Source: Alteromonas sp. LMIT006 (GTDB lineage: Bacteria; Pseudomonadota; Gammaproteobacteria; Enterobacterales; Alteromonadaceae). Taken from it: a DNA stretch of 64,000 nt. The translations under genes and the position numbers were made by a program. The stretch is from the NCBI RefSeq assembly GCF_024300645.1, contig NZ_CP101291.1:2418001-2482000 (forward strand), read 5' to 3'. The notes under the pieces were generated by a model. It was given only the letters and a program-made list of their open reading frames with translations, had not been told where the DNA came from and ran no database searches. Below are positions 8,733 to 18,355 of this stretch, piece by piece (position 1 is the first letter of the stretch; each line of letters begins with the position of its first letter).

Positions 8733-10327
8733 TACTTATCCTCTGAATAGATGTTTTTTAATATAAAATACAAAGGGATGAGTCCTGCCAACACAATACT
8801 CACAGCAGGCAGTGCGGCGGCCATTAAACGCTCATCAGACGCATATTCAAAGGCTTTTACCGCAAACGTATTAAAATTAAAAGGACGCAAAATCAACGTT
8901 GCTGGAAGTTCTTTAAGTACATCAACAAACACGAGTACAAATGCACTCAACAAGGCTGGGCGCAAAATCGGAAGATGTACTTTCAAAAACAACACCCAAC
9001 GCGACTGTCCGAGTACCATCACCGCATCATCATAACTCGGCGTTGTCGCTATCAGTGCATTGCCTATGTTCTGTTTTGCAATATTCATAAAGCGTACACA
9101 ATACGCTAATACCAATGCAAAAATTGTCCCAGAAAAAATCAAACCTATGTATTCATTGAACCAACTATACCACAGCGCATTAATTTGTATGTCCAGCCAG
9201 CCCAAAGGTATCATCACCCCAACTGCAATTACCACACCGGGAATGGCATAACCAAGTGCTGTAATCTGAGAAACATAGCGAAAGATGCTGCGCGGATAAA
9301 ATCGTTCAGTATACGCAAATAACAATGCCACAATAATAATAACTGCTCCAGAGATAGCCCCTAAACTCAAGGTTTGCCATAGCAAGGTTCGGTATTCGTT
9401 CCAATCGGTTTGCGGAATGAAAGCGCTCGCCCAAATCAGTAGTTGAGCAACGGGAATTAAGAAGCCCAAAGCGATTACGCTTGTCAAATAAAAAGTAACA
9501 CCTGATTTTTGTATCTTTGACACTGAACTCAGTGGTTGTCTTTGCGTTTGCTTGTTTTGATAATATTGTGACTTACGCCGTTGGAACTGTTCGAGCATTA
9601 ATACCAACAATACTAACGTCGCTAAAATAGAGGCGAGTTGACTCGCAAAGCTAGCCTCGCCCATCCCAAACCAAATCCGAAAAATACCTGTAGTCAATGT
9701 GCTGACGCCAAAATACGCTACGGTTCCATAATCAGCTAATGCTTCCATCATTGCCAGTGCAACGCCGGCGAAAATTGCTGGCCGAGATAATGGCAAAGCG
9801 ATCTTTACCATATATTGCCAAGAAGTTAATCCCAAGCTTTGACTGGTTTCTGTATAAGTGCTGGCATGTCGACGAAACGCGTTGTAGGTTAGGATATAAA
9901 CATATGGAAACAGCACTAATGAAAGCATCAATATCGCACCAACTAAGGAGCGAATATCACCAATCTGGCCAATCCAATAAGCAATAGGGTTTGCCTCCGC
10001 AGGGTCGAGCATACCAGTGTATGTATAAGCAATGATATATGCAGGCATGGCTAGAGGTAAAAGCAAGCCAATTTGGATCCAGCGTCTGGCGTAGCAATGA
10101 CTATGTACCATGCACCAAGCGCATGACACACCTAAACAAAAAGTTCCAATGCCAACCCCTAACACCAATATCATAGTGTTGAATAGGTACTCATTCAGGT
10201 TGGTAGCAAACAGATGTTGCCAATGTTCTAAATGAGAATCGGTCCATGACAGATACACAAAAACAATTGGGAAAATAAGTAAAAGGCCAAGTGCGAAACT
10301 TAGCCTTTTTAGAAAATGGGTGAACAC
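8732..10327 (-). CDS. fbpB: Ferric-iron ABC transporter, fused permease
   Basis: 531 residues with about twelve predicted membrane helices in two homologous halves, as in FbpB/SfuB. Each half carries a permease EAA-type loop ('YTETSQSLGLTSWQYMVKIALPLSRPAI' and 'YDDAVMVLGQSRWVLFLKVHLPILRPAL', split here as seen). It forms the inner-membrane channel for Fe3+ delivered by the periplasmic binding protein. The start is GTG with an AGGG eight bases upstream. It lies 17 bases after fbpA and overlaps fbpC by one base. Confidence 0.93.
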   Translation of the reverse strand: MFTHFLKRLSFALGLLLIFPIVFVYLSWTDSHLEHWQHLFATNLNEYLFNTMILVLGVGIGTFCLGVSCAWCMVHSHCYARRWIQIGLLLPLAMPAYIIAYTYTGMLDPAEANPIAYWIGQIGDIRSLVGAILMLSLVLFPYVYILTYNAFRRHASTYTETSQSLGLTSWQYMVKIALPLSRPAIFAGVALAMMEALADYGTVAYFGVSTLTTGIFRIWFGMGEASFASQLASILATLVLLVLMLEQFQRRKSQYYQNKQTQRQPLSSVSKIQKSGVTFYLTSVIALGFLIPVAQLLIWASAFIPQTDWNEYRTLLWQTLSLGAISGAVIIIVALLFAYTERFYPRSIFRYVSQITALGYAIPGVVIAVGVMIPLGWLDIQINALWYSWFNEYIGLIFSGTIFALVLAYCVRFMNIAKQNIGNALIATTPSYDDAVMVLGQSRWVLFLKVHLPILRPALLSAFVLVFVDVLKELPATLILRPFNFNTFAVKAFEYASDERLMAAALPAVSIVLAGLIPLYFILKNIYSEDK

Positions 10328-10344
10328 CGAGTAACCCTAAATAA

Positions 10345-11352
10345 TTATAACCAGCCAGCTTTGTCCATTATTTTAAGGGCTTTGGGGTTCAAATGTCCAA
10401 CTTGCTCTAAATCAACTGATTCAGCCTTGAACTCTCCCATTTCCTTAAGTGTTTTAGACCATTCAATACCAGGGACAACCGGATATTCTTGATTGACTTC
10501 ACTATACCACTTTTGACTTGAAGGGCGCAGCATAAATGCAATCAAACGCTGCGCTTCAGTGATATTTTTAGCGTACTTTGCTATTGCGACACCACTGATA
10601 TTGATATGAGTACCGCGATCATCTTGATTTGGCCAAACCACCTGTACTTTTTGTGCTGCTTTGGCTGAGTCTCCTTCAGAGTTGAGCATCGCTGCAAGAT
10701 AATAAGTATTGATGATGGCAATGTCACAAATACCTGCAGCAACTGCTTGTATTTGATCGCGGTCACCGCCTTTAGGAGTGCGAGCAAAATTTGCGACTAA
10801 TCCTTTGGCCCACTCTAACGTCTTTTCTTCACCTTGCTGTATGAGCATCGCTGCGACTAATGACTGATTGTATACATTATTAGACGAACGAACACAAATT
10901 CGCCCCTTGTACTCTGCTTTCGTGAGATCTTCATAGGTAAGAATAGCGTCTGCAGCAACCTTTTCAGGATTCACAATGATTGGACGAGTACGCTTCGTGA
11001 GTGCAACCCAATGACCATTCGGATCGTGAATGTATAAATTGGATAAATTGGAAAGCTCTATTGGTTGCGTTAAACCAAATGATTTGGCTCTGACTAATCG
11101 TCCTACATCCGTGGTCAATAGTAGGTCAGCAGGAGACAGCATTTTTTCACTGCGCATCCTAGTGATTAAACCGTCGGCTTTCCCTGTGATCAGGTTTACC
11201 TTAATTCCTGTCTCTTGACTAAATTCATTCAAAAGAGGTTTGATTAACGCTTCTTTGCGGGCAGAATAAATGTTGAGTTCAGCAGCCATTAGAGGCATAG
11301 ACAGAGAGCTAACTAATACTGTAATGGTAGTAAAAAGACGAACAAAAGACAT
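10345..11352 (-). CDS. fbpA: Ferric-iron ABC transporter, periplasmic binding protein (FutA/FbpA type)
   Basis: 335 residues. Signal peptide with cleavage near 'PLMAAELN', then the transferrin-like binding fold: 'LNIYSARKEALIKPLLNEFSQETGI' at the mature N-terminus and the conserved tyrosine pair in 'IINTYYLAAML', which co-ordinates Fe3+ in the family. It captures free ferric iron in the periplasm. It is the first gene of fbpABC with AGGA eight bases before the ATG. A Fur-type box sits 46-64 bases upstream, so expression under iron limitation is expected. Confidence 0.94.
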   Translation of the reverse strand: MSFVRLFTTITVLVSSLSMPLMAAELNIYSARKEALIKPLLNEFSQETGIKVNLITGKADGLITRMRSEKMLSPADLLLTTDVGRLVRAKSFGLTQPIELSNLSNLYIHDPNGHWVALTKRTRPIIVNPEKVAADAILTYEDLTKAEYKGRICVRSSNNVYNQSLVAAMLIQQGEEKTLEWAKGLVANFARTPKGGDRDQIQAVAAGICDIAIINTYYLAAMLNSEGDSAKAAQKVQVVWPNQDDRGTHINISGVAIAKYAKNITEAQRLIAFMLRPSSQKWYSEVNQEYPVVPGIEWSKTLKEMGEFKAESVDLEQVGHLNPKALKIMDKAGWL

Positions 11353-11388
11353 TACACAATCCTGATGAAATGAAAGTTGTACGAGTCT

Positions 11389-11418
11389 ATCCTAGTTGCG
11401 AATGATTATCAATAACAA
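11389..11418 (-). promoter_or_regulatory. Promoter of the fbpABC operon with Fur box
   Basis: On the minus strand, TTGTTA (11413-11418) and TAGGAT (11389-11394) are 18 bases apart. The Fur-like 19-mer at 11398-11416 matches the consensus GATAATGATAATCATTATC at 15 of 19 positions and covers most of the spacer, where bound Fur-Fe2+ would block RNA polymerase. Confidence 0.75.
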
Positions 11419-11619
11419 TTTAAGCGACTACATACCTTAGCAGAACTGTCGTGATGGCGCACCTGGAGACAGTCAACCCAAACCGTTACTTTTGTTTCAT
11501 CCAATTGAATATCCATAGCCCAAAACTACACTCTTTGTTTGCCAAACAAATATCGACAGTGATACACAAATTGTGAGGTCTAGTTTACAATAACACGACA
11601 AAAATTAATGGAACACTTT

Positions 11620-11934
11620 ATGAGCGATAACCTTGTATACAGTACTGCAACCGGCAAAATAACGCCCCAAAAAGTTACACCAGAATTTACCGGTGATGGC
11701 ATTATTCGCATTACTAGAGAAACTAAAGGCCGCAAAGGCAAAGGTATGACGGTAGTGACTGGCATTAACCCTCTCACTCATGATTTAAAAACCCACTGTA
11801 AAAAATTAAAACAATTGTGTGGTTGCGGCGGTGCGGTAAAAAAGCAGAACATTGAAATTCAAGGTGATGTCCGCAGCCAAGCCAAACAATACTTTGAAGC
11901 ACTTGGTCTGACTGTGAAACTTGCAGGAGGGTAA
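11620..11934 (+). CDS. yciH: YciH, SUI1/eIF1-family translation factor
   Basis: 104 residues, nearly the same length as E. coli YciH. The SUI1 core is clear: 'ETKGRKGKGMTVVTGI', 'LKQLCGCGGAVKKQNIEIQGD' and the C-terminal 'GLTVKLAGG'. YciH affects start-codon fidelity on the 30S subunit and is related to eukaryotic eIF1. The ATG at 11620 has GGAA eight bases upstream and matches the family N-terminus (Met-Ser-Asp); an ATG four codons earlier lacks a ribosome-binding site. The 188 bases upstream hold a 17-base perfect palindrome at 11534-11550 and nothing coding. Confidence 0.92.
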   Translation: MSDNLVYSTATGKITPQKVTPEFTGDGIIRITRETKGRKGKGMTVVTGINPLTHDLKTHCKKLKQLCGCGGAVKKQNIEIQGDVRSQAKQYFEALGLTVKLAGG

Positions 11935-12046
11935 GTACAAGCTCGCCACTATATCGCTGCAGATATCATATCTCGCATGCTAGTTGCTTTACTGTCCGAA
12001 TAACGCCCCCTGCGCTCAGACTAATTTGTGGTAGACCAAATCCGCA

Positions 12047-12075
12047 TTGACTTTTGGCATTAGGTTTCATACAGT
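12047..12075 (+). promoter_or_regulatory. Predicted pheA promoter
   Basis: TTGACT (12047-12052) and TACAGT (12070-12075) with 17-base spacing. The predicted start leaves only about 30 bases before pheA, so there is no room for a pheL-type leader peptide and attenuator. Confidence 0.6.
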
Positions 12076-12108
12076 GCTGTGCATTGTTGAAAGACCACTT
12101 ATAAGCAC

Positions 12109-13293
12109 ATGTCACAAAACACGCCATTAGCCGATTTACGCGATGCTATCAGTGCATTAGATAACGAACTTCTTGCTCTACTAGCCAAACGCCAGGGTTT
12201 TACTAACCAGGTTGCACAAACTAAAATTGCACATAACATCCCTGTGCGCGACCCTGTGCGCGAGGAGCAGTTGTTGATCAAGTTAATTCAAGCTGGACAA
12301 CAACACGGTCTTGACCCGCACTATATAACTAAACTTTTTCATGTCATTATTGAAGACAGTGTATTGAATCAACAAGCGCTGCTATCTGCCAAAGCCAACC
12401 CTGAACTGTCTGCACCTTTACAGCGTGTAGCATTTTTGGGAGACAAGGGAAGTTACAGCTATCTCGCTACGCAAAAGTACTTTTCTCGTCGAGCGGGTGA
12501 ATTACTCGAAATAGGCTGTGATAGCTTTGCAGAAATCATCCAAAAAGTCGAAACCAATCAAGCTGACTATGCTGTTTTGCCAATTGAGAATACCTCATCG
12601 GGTAGTATCAATGAAGTATATGACCAACTCCAACACACTCGGTTGCATATAGTGGGTGAATTGACTCACCCTATCCGACACTGCCTATTGATCCCTTGCG
12701 CCACCAAACTAAGTGATATCAAAACACTTTATGCTCATCCGCAGGTGTTTGCACAATGTTCACACTTTTTAGCTAATTTGAATGATATTGAGGTGATCCC
12801 GGCAGATTCAACTTCCGCGGCGATGCTCAAAGTTGCTGAATTAAACGATCCGCATATTGCCGCAATAGGCAGTGAAGCTGGCGGTAAACTCTACGGGCTA
12901 AGTACTTTAGAATCAAATTTAGCCAACCAAAAAGAAAACCACTCTCGCTTCATAGTAGTCGCGCAAAACCCAGTTTCTGTGCCTTTGCAAATTCCTGCTA
13001 AAACTACGTTAGTCATGGCAACCACCCAAACGCCTGGCGCTTTGGTTGATGCTTTGATGGTTTTGAAAGAAAACTCCGTCAATATGACTAAATTGGAATC
13101 TCGTCCAATCAATGGTAATCCGTGGGAAGAAATGTTTTATTTAGACATCGAGGGGAATTTAGAAGATGGCAAGATGCAACAAGCGATTGAGCAGTTAAGA
13201 GCCTGCACTCGTTATTGCAAGGTTTTAGGCTGTTACCCTTCAGAAGAAATACGCCCCACAGCAGTGTCCGCTGTAGAGGCGCTCTCGATTTAA
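12109..13293 (+). CDS. pheA: Bifunctional chorismate mutase / prephenate dehydratase (P-protein)
   Basis: 394 residues in three parts: an AroQ chorismate mutase (about 5-95, 'DNELLALLAKRQGFTNQVAQ'), prephenate dehydratase (about 105-285, 'FLGDKGSYSYLATQKYF', 'VLPIENTSSGSINEVYDQL') and an ACT domain (about 298-380) with 'ESRPINGNPWEEMFYLDIEGN', the phenylalanine-sensing 'ESRP' motif. It makes phenylpyruvate from chorismate. It converges with tyrA, as in E. coli. The ribosome-binding site is weak. The 130 bases to tyrA hold an imperfect inverted repeat without a T-run. Confidence 0.97.
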   Translation: MSQNTPLADLRDAISALDNELLALLAKRQGFTNQVAQTKIAHNIPVRDPVREEQLLIKLIQAGQQHGLDPHYITKLFHVIIEDSVLNQQALLSAKANPELSAPLQRVAFLGDKGSYSYLATQKYFSRRAGELLEIGCDSFAEIIQKVETNQADYAVLPIENTSSGSINEVYDQLQHTRLHIVGELTHPIRHCLLIPCATKLSDIKTLYAHPQVFAQCSHFLANLNDIEVIPADSTSAAMLKVAELNDPHIAAIGSEAGGKLYGLSTLESNLANQKENHSRFIVVAQNPVSVPLQIPAKTTLVMATTQTPGALVDALMVLKENSVNMTKLESRPINGNPWEEMFYLDIEGNLEDGKMQQAIEQLRACTRYCKVLGCYPSEEIRPTAVSAVEALSI

Positions 13294-13422
13294 GTTTTGC
13301 TGAATGGCAGGTCGTTTTAAATTCTTAAACGGCCTACCAATGCTGGACCACGATTCGCAATGCGCCCAAGCTCTGACACCGCTGTAACTTGCTCGATCCG
13401 CTTCAATCGCAGCATAGGAAAG

Positions 13423-14559
13423 TTATTTGCGCAACATCCTGTCGTCATCCGCCTTGAGTAGCAATTGTTTACTATCCACTAGGCAGGTCTGGGCATATTC
13501 ACCAAACCATGTACTAATTTCAGAAAATTGCTTGATAAATCCAGCTTTATCATTGGCTTCAAACAACTGAATCGCTGCACCAAATCGCTCATGAAAGCGC
13601 TGCAATAAGGATAAGTTATCAGTTTTATCAAAGATGATATCGGCGTATAAATTTGGATCTTGAGCGAATAATCTTCCGACCATAGCAAGCTCAAGGCGGT
13701 AAATTGGCGAGCTTAATGCGATCAATTCTTGCAAATTTGGATCTTCTGCACGCAGATGAGCACCATAGACAAATGTACTAAAATGACGCATAACTTGAAT
13801 GTAGGCCATGGCTTCATCATGTGAATGACTTGAGGTATAGTGCAGTTGTGCTCCCCAAGTGACCATCTGGTCAATCAACCATTGATATTGCTCAGCAAAT
13901 CGACCTTCACAAACAATCACAACTTGTTTGACCATACCGGGCGCATCTGGACCAAACATGGGATGTAAACCCACTACTGGACCAGAGTGAACATCCAACA
14001 TAGCTTGCAATGGCTGAGCTTTGGTACTTGTGACATCCGCCAAAATACAGTTTTTGGGCAGATAGTTGAGGCTTTGGATCACTTGTTGCGTTTGATTAAT
14101 AGGAACAGAGACCACACACAAAGAGACGTCAGCTAATAAGGATTGTGCTTGTGGCCATTCTTTTTTATCAATGACAATCACTTCATAGTGACTGCGCTCA
14201 AATAAACTCACAAATAACCGTCCCAAAGCTCCTCGCCCACCAAGCACCGCGATTTTAGTGCCTGGAGTGGTTGCACAGCGATACTGAGCGTTTTGGGTAA
14301 GATAAGATTCACGCATCATTCGCCTGAGAAGGTCTTCAACTAGGTCAGGTGATACCCCTTTGTTGTTAGCTTGTTCACGCCGAGAAGCAATTAACTCAGC
14401 CTCACGTTCCGGAACATACGTTGGCATCCCAGTTTTGGCCTTGATTTGTCCAACTTGCGTGGTAACAGCTGCCCGTTTAGCAAGCAATTCAACGAGCTGG
14501 CTATCCAACTCGTCAATTTGATTACGTAAATCCAATAACGCCTGAGCGTGATCCGTCAT
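13423..14559 (-). CDS. tyrA: Bifunctional chorismate mutase / prephenate dehydrogenase (T-protein)
   Basis: 378 residues. An N-terminal AroQ chorismate mutase (about 8-95, '[21 protein letters not shown]') is fused to prephenate dehydrogenase, whose nucleotide-binding loop is '[12 protein letters not shown]' near residue 107; the '[12 protein letters not shown]' segment belongs to the active site. It makes 4-hydroxyphenylpyruvate for tyrosine. It starts six bases after the DAHP synthase stop, forming the aroF-tyrA operon order known from E. coli. Confidence 0.97.
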   Translation of the reverse strand: MTDHAQALLDLRNQIDELDSQLVELLAKRAAVTTQVGQIKAKTGMPTYVPEREAELIASRREQANNKGVSPDLVEDLLRRMMRESYLTQNAQYRCATTPGTKIAVLGGRGALGRLFVSLFERSHYEVIVIDKKEWPQAQSLLADVSLCVVSVPINQTQQVIQSLNYLPKNCILADVTSTKAQPLQAMLDVHSGPVVGLHPMFGPDAPGMVKQVVIVCEGRFAEQYQWLIDQMVTWGAQLHYTSSHSHDEAMAYIQVMRHFSTFVYGAHLRAEDPNLQELIALSSPIYRLELAMVGRLFAQDPNLYADIIFDKTDNLSLLQRFHERFGAAIQLFEANDKAGFIKQFSEISTWFGEYAQTCLVDSKQLLLKADDDRMLRK

Positions 14560-14565
14560 ATTGAT

Positions 14566-15657
14566 TTAGCTCGCTTGTTGACGTTTATTTTGACGTAACG
14601 GCAAGACAGTAATCAATTTTTCTCGTGCTTGTTGGATAAGTTTTGATGTCTCATCCCAATTAATACAACCATCGGTGATCGACACGCCATATTCTAATTC
14701 ATCACGTGATTTGCCATTTGAACTCTGATTTCCAGCATTCAAATGAGATTCGAGCATGATGCCTATGATGGAGTGATTACCTTCTAAAATTTGATTGAAT
14801 ACGTTCTGTGCAACCAGTGGTTGACGTCTATAATCTTTTGCCGAATTTGCGTGAGAACAATCAACCACTAAGCTTGATGAAAGCCCAGCTTTGCTAAGTT
14901 GTTCTTCACAATCTGCGACACAAACTGAATCGTAATTTGGTGTTTTACCACCACGCAAAATCACGTGACCATCAGGATTACCGGCGGTCTTAATAATGCT
15001 TACTTGACCTTTTTTGTTGATCCCCATGAAATTATGGCTAGATGCAGATGATTTCATCGCATTGATGGCAATATCTAATGAGCCGTCTGTGCCATTTTTA
15101 AAACCAACTGGCATCGAAAGGCCTGAGGCCATCTCACGGTGAGTTTGTGATTCAGAGGTACGAGCTCCAATTGCTGCCCATGAAAATAACTCACCCAAAT
15201 ATTGTGGCGAAATTGGATCCAAAGCTTCAGTTGCGACGGGTAATTCTAACTCAGCTAACCAAATCAATAATTCACGAGCTTTGGTCAATCCAGTTTCAAT
15301 ATCAAAACTGTCATCGATATTGGGATCATTAATCAACCCTTTCCAGCCGGTGGTCGTTCTTGGTTTTTCAAAGTAAACTCGCATGACAATATAAAGCGTA
15401 TCTTTACAAGATTCATGGAGCTCTTTCAAACGCAGCGCGTATTCTTTAGCCGCTTCGATATCGTGAATCGAACAAGGTCCGCAGACTACCAATAAGCGGT
15501 GGTCTTCGCCGTGAATAATATCTGAAATAATTTTACGCGAAGCTTTGATTTCAGCAAGAGCCTTATCGCTTACAGGTAACTTTTGAGCTAACTGGTCAGG
15601 TGTGATTAAAACGTGTTCGGACGCGATATGTAAGTTATCGGTAACTTGGTTTGGCAT
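14566..15657 (-). CDS. aroF: 3-deoxy-7-phosphoheptulonate (DAHP) synthase, class I
   Basis: 363 residues. Class I DAHP synthase motifs: 'VCGPCSIHD', 'YFEKPRTTTGWKGLINDP', 'GARTSESQTHREMASGLSMP' and 'VDCSHANSAKDYRRQ', holding the metal- and PEP-binding residues. It condenses PEP with erythrose 4-phosphate, the first step of the shikimate pathway. Isozyme naming rests on context: placement upstream of tyrA matches the tyrosine-sensitive AroF. The roughly 210 bases upstream contain no TyrR site that I could support. Confidence 0.93.
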   Translation of the reverse strand: MPNQVTDNLHIASEHVLITPDQLAQKLPVSDKALAEIKASRKIISDIIHGEDHRLLVVCGPCSIHDIEAAKEYALRLKELHESCKDTLYIVMRVYFEKPRTTTGWKGLINDPNIDDSFDIETGLTKARELLIWLAELELPVATEALDPISPQYLGELFSWAAIGARTSESQTHREMASGLSMPVGFKNGTDGSLDIAINAMKSSASSHNFMGINKKGQVSIIKTAGNPDGHVILRGGKTPNYDSVCVADCEEQLSKAGLSSSLVVDCSHANSAKDYRRQPLVAQNVFNQILEGNHSIIGIMLESHLNAGNQSSNGKSRDELEYGVSITDGCINWDETSKLIQQAREKLITVLPLRQNKRQQAS

Positions 15658-15868
15658 GTGTGTGTTTTCTCTAAACTTGTGTGATTAAAAATACAAAGCC
15701 TGTGCTCTGTAATGACATACGAGGGCTAGTCTTAATTATTATTGTGTTGCTTGACGCTGTAAGGCACCCAACTGCACCAATAAATTTACAGTCTTGAGCT
15801 TGTACACCGCATAACTATTGACTTTTTACCAATTTTTGAATTGACATGCAATACGCAAAGGGTGGAAA

Positions 15869-17209
15869 TTATCGAGAAATATTGTATTTGCGCATCTTTT
15901 CAACCAATGTTGTTCGACGCATGCCCAACTGAACGGCAGCCCGTGCAATAACCCAACCTTGTTGTTCAAGGGCTTGTTTGATCAAATTGATCTCTAATTC
16001 AGATAGGTATTCTTTTAGATTAACGCCTTCAAGAGGCAAGGCTGCTTCTGTGATTTCTGACTGAGTCGTTGGGATTTCACCGCATTGATATTTTACTGGT
16101 AAATCGAATACATCAATAACCTTATTTGGATACAAAATCGTCAAACGTTCAACTAAATTAGAAAGTTCTCTGACATTACCTGGCCATTGATACTCGCATA
16201 AGGACTGCAAGGCGGCTTGAGTAAATTTGACGCTTTCATTCCCACTCTCTCGCAAACGAGAAGTAAACTCTTGTAATAAAAGAGGGATATCTTTTTGTCG
16301 ATGACGCAATGCAGGGCTATCGATAGGGAAAACATTCAAACGATAATACAAATCTTCGCGAAAGCGTTCCTCATCAATCATCTTATCTAAGTTACGGTGA
16401 GTCGCTGTAACGATACGTACATCACACTTGATGGTTTTATTACCGCCAACTCGCTCAAAGCTTCGCTCTTGTAATACACGCAATAACTTGACTTGCATCT
16501 GCAATGGCATATCACCAATTTCATCCAGAAACAATGTACCACCTTCAGCGAGCTCAAAGCGCCCTTTACGAGCCACAATAGCACCTGTGAAAGCGCCTTT
16601 TTCATGACCGAATAACTCACTTTCTAATAATTCATCAGGAATCGCACCACAGTTGACTGGTACAAAAGGCATATCACGACGGGAGGACATATAATGTACA
16701 TTGCGCGCAATGATCTCTTTGCCGGTACCTGACTCTCCTAGAATCAATACATTGGCCTCGGTCGGGGCCACTTGCTCAATCAACTTGCGAACACCTTGAA
16801 TCTGCGGGCTTTCGCCAATAAGGGAACGAAATAAAGTCGTTTTGTTAGTGCGCCGACATTTTTGGGATTTGCTCCGTAAAAAACCTCGGCTTTTTTCAAT
16901 CATCTTAGTCAGCGCTGGATAGGTGACGGGCTCAACGAGCTCCCCAATAATATTGGGGACGACACATTCGTCATTTTGGGCAGCGTTCACCAAAATAAAA
17001 GGGATAAGTGGGAATTTCTTTGAAACGTCAAACGCGAGTGCACTGTCGGTGGCGTCAGTGACAACCCCCTCAATATCACGACTGCTTTGGAGTGCTTCAA
17101 GCGCTTTTCCATAGTCTACGGCTTGGTAGTTTTCACCAGTGAAACCAAAGATAGTGAGTAAATTTTGGCGACGACTGATGTCATCACTGATGATGATGAA
17201 CTCTTTCAT
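15869..17209 (-). CDS. Sigma-54-dependent transcriptional activator, FlrA/FleQ-like
   Basis: 446 residues from an ATG with a good AAGGAA site; an earlier in-frame ATG adds 26 residues. The receiver-like N-terminal domain (1-110) resembles FleQ ('[20 protein letters not shown]'). The AAA+ domain has Walker A 'GESGTGKE' at 158-165, the sigma-54-contacting 'GAFTGA' intact at 205-210 and Walker B '[12 protein letters not shown]'. The C-terminal Fis-type helix-turn-helix reads '[22 protein letters not shown]', as in FleQ/FlrA. FleQ/FlrA relatives control flagella, biofilm or polysaccharide. No flagellar genes or flrBC partners are nearby, so it may be the flagellar master regulator displaced, or a paralogue with another target such as VpsR-like exopolysaccharide control. 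Confidence 0.85.
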   Translation of the reverse strand: MKEFIIISDDISRRQNLLTIFGFTGENYQAVDYGKALEALQSSRDIEGVVTDATDSALAFDVSKKFPLIPFILVNAAQNDECVVPNIIGELVEPVTYPALTKMIEKSRGFLRSKSQKCRRTNKTTLFRSLIGESPQIQGVRKLIEQVAPTEANVLILGESGTGKEIIARNVHYMSSRRDMPFVPVNCGAIPDELLESELFGHEKGAFTGAIVARKGRFELAEGGTLFLDEIGDMPLQMQVKLLRVLQERSFERVGGNKTIKCDVRIVTATHRNLDKMIDEERFREDLYYRLNVFPIDSPALRHRQKDIPLLLQEFTSRLRESGNESVKFTQAALQSLCEYQWPGNVRELSNLVERLTILYPNKVIDVFDLPVKYQCGEIPTTQSEITEAALPLEGVNLKEYLSELEINLIKQALEQQGWVIARAAVQLGMRRTTLVEKMRKYNISR

Positions 17210-17381
17210 AGCTTCCTTGCTCTTATGTTCTGTCGGGTCAGCGCGATCAGATATTCTGCTGTTATGTTTGTTCGAATCTAAATACATAATGAAACCGCTG
17301 TTTGTGTGATGCAGATTGCAACGCCAAATTCAACAGCATGACTTTTCCGTGTCTTAGTATTTGGAACGACGTACTAGTGAC

Positions 17382-17409
17382 ACTATAGCAAAATTTTGAC
17401 GCTGCTCAA
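17382..17409 (-). promoter_or_regulatory. Predicted promoter of the FlrA-like regulator gene
   Basis: On the minus strand TTGAGC (17404-17409) and TATAGT (17382-17387) with 16-base spacing, giving a leader of about 165 bases before the chosen start. Confidence 0.4.
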
Positions 17410-17538
17410 TACAATTTACCTAAATATCAAAATTAAACTTATGTAGGAAATTTGCTATATCGTTGAACTCAAATTTGTGTTTTCGATTGTAAATTTGACA
17501 ACCAAATACCCAACTCGTGCGTAAACAATAAGCAAAGC

Positions 17539-17566
17539 TTGAAACTAGCGTTAAGACAGCTAATAT
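17539..17566 (+). promoter_or_regulatory. Predicted smrA promoter
   Basis: TTGAAA (17539-17544) and TAATAT (17561-17566) with 16-base spacing, about 40 bases before smrA. The 395-base divergent gap between the FlrA-like gene and smrA holds this and the opposite promoter; I see nothing else in it. Confidence 0.5.
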
Positions 17567-17604
17567 TAGCGTTTATCGTTGCGCTACAAAAATGAGGAGG
17601 ATAC

Positions 17605-18189
17605 ATGGATAAACAAGATGACTTTAACTTGTTTTTGGCCGAGGTTGGTGATGTTAAACCTCTAAAGCAAGATGATCTCGTTCAAACAAAATCGGATGCT
17701 ACTGACACGCTCGCCAAATCACTTAAACGTGAGGCCCTTCTCAAAGAGACACAAGCCGACAAATACCATCTCTCACTGGAGTGCCATCATTGGCTTGACC
17801 CATATGATCCTGTTAGTTACCGGCAAGATGGGATCCAAGATGGTGTATTCAAAAACTTAAGAATGGGTAAATACGCTATTGAGAACAAATTAAATCTGAC
17901 TCAGTTACGCGTTGAAGAAGCACGAACATATCTCGTTGAACACATTGAAAAGTCTTTTAAACGTGGGATGAGAGTGATTTTACTGCAGCATGGGATGGGG
18001 CTTAAAAGCACACCAAAACCTGGTAAACTAAAAAGTTTCATAAATATGTGGTTACCATGTATGCCACAAGTGATCGCTTTTCATTCTGCACACCAAAGTC
18101 ATGGTGGATTATCAGCTTGTTATGTTTTGCTCAAAAAGAACCCGGAACAAAAACTCATTAACCGTGAAAGGCATCAAAAAAGATATTAA
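17605..18189 (+). CDS. smrA: SmrA, Smr-domain DNA endonuclease-like protein
   Basis: 194 residues. The N-terminal 75 are polar and charged; the Smr domain follows (about 90-180), with the start 'LNLTQLRVEEARTYLVEHIE', the 'LLQHGMG' motif (the family's HGxG) and 'HSAHQSHGGLSACYVLLKK' near the end. Stand-alone Smr proteins of this SmrA/YdaL type have nicking endonuclease activity in vitro; the cellular role is unclear. The ribosome-binding site GAGGAGG at 17594-17600 is near perfect, suggesting strong translation. No operon partner. Confidence 0.88.
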   Translation: MDKQDDFNLFLAEVGDVKPLKQDDLVQTKSDATDTLAKSLKREALLKETQADKYHLSLECHHWLDPYDPVSYRQDGIQDGVFKNLRMGKYAIENKLNLTQLRVEEARTYLVEHIEKSFKRGMRVILLQHGMGLKSTPKPGKLKSFINMWLPCMPQVIAFHSAHQSHGGLSACYVLLKKNPEQKLINRERHQKRY

Positions 18190-18196
18190 TTGGTTG

Positions 18197-18295
18197 CTAA
18201 ACGGCACCACTCGCATTGACTATTGCCGCGACAGACATAATTAATACGACAACAAATAACCCTGTAAAGCTGATTTTTCTTTTTCGATTTAACAT
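18197..18295 (-). CDS. Possible 32-residue single-span membrane peptide
   Basis: Open frame of 32 residues: a basic start (Met-Leu-Asn-Arg-Lys-Arg-Lys) then an 18-residue hydrophobic run ('FTGLFVVVLIMSVAAIV') and a short polar tail, the look of a small inner-membrane protein. A weak GAG lies about nine bases before the ATG. It stands alone between the convergent ends of smrA and purL, with a pair of palindromes 60-90 bases upstream in promoter position. No family recognised. It could be chance, but the positive-inside pattern and hydrophobicity argue for a real product. Confidence 0.4.
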   Translation of the reverse strand: MLNRKRKISFTGLFVVVLIMSVAAIVNASGAV

Positions 18296-18355
18296 ACTAC
18301 ACACTCGTTTATGGTTCTTTTTATGAGAGTACGACCAAACTTAATTATTTAAGTT

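Noticed and set aside
11935-12108. Phenylalanine leader peptide (pheL-type attenuator) before pheA
   Set aside because: No Phe-rich short frame and no terminator hairpin; the predicted promoter is too close to pheA.
15658-15868. TyrR boxes upstream of the DAHP synthase gene
   Set aside because: Half-matches to TGTAAA/TTTACA are present (near 15780-15810), but no pair with the right six-base spacing.
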